This document shows positions 6,282 to 6,874 of a stretch of 6,874 nucleotides of DNA, one piece after another. Both the position numbers and the translations under genes were made by a program. This stretch comes from Sulfurovum sp. GTDB lineage: Bacteria > Campylobacterota > Campylobacteria > Campylobacterales > Sulfurovaceae. How positions within the stretch are numbered: the stretch's first letter is position 1; every line of letters starts with the position of its first letter. The notes below the pieces were generated by a model. That model had not been told where the DNA came from. It ran no database searches and saw nothing but the letters and a program-made list of their open reading frames with translations. The DNA is taken from contig JAPHUJ010000312.1 in assembly GCA_026193735.1 (NCBI GenBank), positions 1 to 6,874 on the forward strand, in the 5' to 3' direction.

Positions 6282-6743
6282 TTATCTTTTCTCTTTTCTT
6301 CGGTCTTTTCCGTTAAACGTAGTAGAGGATAAGTTTCTAAAATCCTCACTTAAATTGACACCTGACATTTTTTCAAATTCATCGAAGTCGGTATGAAAAA
6401 TGGTGAATGAGATCTCAGTCACATGAATCATATTCCATTTTTCTGCAAATACTTCTTTTTGAAATGCAACATGAGCAGAAATAGGATCATTTTCTTCTAC
6501 TTGGAAATCTTTTTGTTTTGCATCATCGTATGAATATTTTATAAACTTCGGTACGAGACCCAGTTCTTTTATCTGGTCTATTTTTTCCTGTTTTGCTTTA
6601 GCAACACTATCCTCATCAGCATTTTCATCTTCACAACCAAAATACCTTCCAGTTAAAATCCGGTTAAAGGTTCTGCCTGGAGAATTCGGAATATATACTT
6701 TTTCTTTCTTTTTAGCAAATAGTTTTTTAAATATTTCTATCAT
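6282..6743 (-). CDS. Small hydrophilic protein of unknown function
   Basis: I do not recognise this 153-residue protein. It has no signal peptide or transmembrane helix and should be cytoplasmic. Residues 1-15 alternate hydrophobic and lysine residues (IEIFKKLFAKKKEK) and could form an amphipathic helix that touches the membrane. An acidic patch at 37-46 and a charged helix at about 48-60 follow. The region 64-130 is more mixed, with aromatic residues (FIKYSYDD, FTIFHTDFDEFEK), and is probably the folded core. The last eight residues are strongly basic (KDRRKEKR). The start is well supported by GGAGA seven bases upstream and by tandem -10 boxes. It precedes the second cyclase on the same strand, but the gap of about 205 bases does not prove a shared transcript. 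There is no PilZ-type RxxxR / DxSxxG motif, so I do not call it a c-di-GMP receptor. Confidence 0.75.
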   Translation of the reverse strand: MIEIFKKLFAKKKEKVYIPNSPGRTFNRILTGRYFGCEDENADEDSVAKAKQEKIDQIKELGLVPKFIKYSYDDAKQKDFQVEENDPISAHVAFQKEVFAEKWNMIHVTEISFTIFHTDFDEFEKMSGVNLSEDFRNLSSTTFNGKDRRKEKR

Positions 6744-6750
6744 ATTGTTC

Positions 6751-6776
6751 TCTCCATTTTCTTATTATACATTATA
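6751..6776 (-). promoter_or_regulatory. Promoter and ribosome binding site of the small unknown gene
   Basis: On the - strand, two exact TATAAT boxes occur at 6776-6771 and 6769-6764, seven bases apart. GGAGA follows at 6755-6751, seven bases before the ATG at 6743. This is the best-formed expression signal in the window. The two -10 boxes could give alternative start points about 7 bases apart. No clear -35 is seen. Confidence 0.55.
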
Positions 6777-6852
6777 TTTTTAAGAAGAAGAAAATATGTC
6801 TTTTTTTATATTATTTAATAAGAGTAATTTAATTTAATATCTAATATAATAA

Positions 6853-6872
6853 ATCTTTAAAAGATGTTTTTT
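6853..6872. terminator. Weak AT-rich palindrome with T-run at the window edge
   Basis: ATCTTT and AAAGAT form a six-base inverted repeat around a single A at 6853-6865, followed on the + strand by a run of six T at 6867-6872. On the - strand it is followed by TTATTATATT. It could end a - strand gene lying beyond the window, upstream of the small gene at 6282-6743. The stem is short and AT-rich, so this is tentative. Confidence 0.2.
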
Positions 6873-6874
6873 AA

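Overview
The window is AT-rich (around a third G+C or less by eye) and carries five supportable genes in two blocks that point at each other. Two genes run on the + strand (135-953 and 950-2197) and three on the - strand (2289-4958, 5147-6076 and 6282-6743). The low G+C, the abundance of membrane-bound GGDEF/EAL proteins and the 7TMR-DISM sensor architecture suggest a Campylobacterota-type bacterium (Sulfurimonas, Sulfurovum or Arcobacter-like). That placement is an inference: there is no rRNA or marker gene here. I see no tRNA, rRNA, insertion sequence, CRISPR array or phage gene.

The window is essentially a cyclic di-GMP signalling locus. The + strand pair starts with an eight-helix membrane protein of unknown family with two periplasmic cysteine clusters. 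It overlaps by 4 bp (ATGA) a diguanylate cyclase built as TM - periplasmic sensor - TM - HAMP - GGDEF. Facing it tail to tail is a large 7TMR-DISM protein with a GGDEF-type domain (AGDEF variant) and an EAL domain that keeps its catalytic residues, so its net activity is probably c-di-GMP hydrolysis. Upstream of that on the same strand are a three-helix membrane diguanylate cyclase with an intact GGEEI site and inhibitory site, and a small hydrophilic protein I do not recognise. Two synthases and one probable hydrolase, each with a different extracytoplasmic or membrane input, lie within about 6 kb.

Region by region: 1-134 is a leader with a good ribosome binding site and a small cluster of inverted and direct repeats. 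135-2197 is the two-gene operon. 2198-2288 is a short convergent spacer with a hairpin. 2289-4958 is the DISM-GGDEF-EAL gene. 4962-5146 is an AT-rich spacer with a perfect -10 box for that gene and an odd G-rich stretch. 5147-6076 is the second cyclase. 6077-6281 is a spacer that may encode a 39-residue cysteine-containing peptide on the + strand. 6282-6743 is the unknown small protein, with a clear ribosome binding site and tandem -10 boxes. 6744-6874 is AT-rich with a weak palindrome at the edge.

The most interesting part is the 135-2197 pair. The membrane protein carries the same H-x3-C-x2-C-x4/5-C pattern twice, at equivalent places in two four-helix halves, and is translationally coupled to a cyclase. 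I propose, as inference only, that it is a periplasmic redox or metal sensor or partner that feeds the cyclase.
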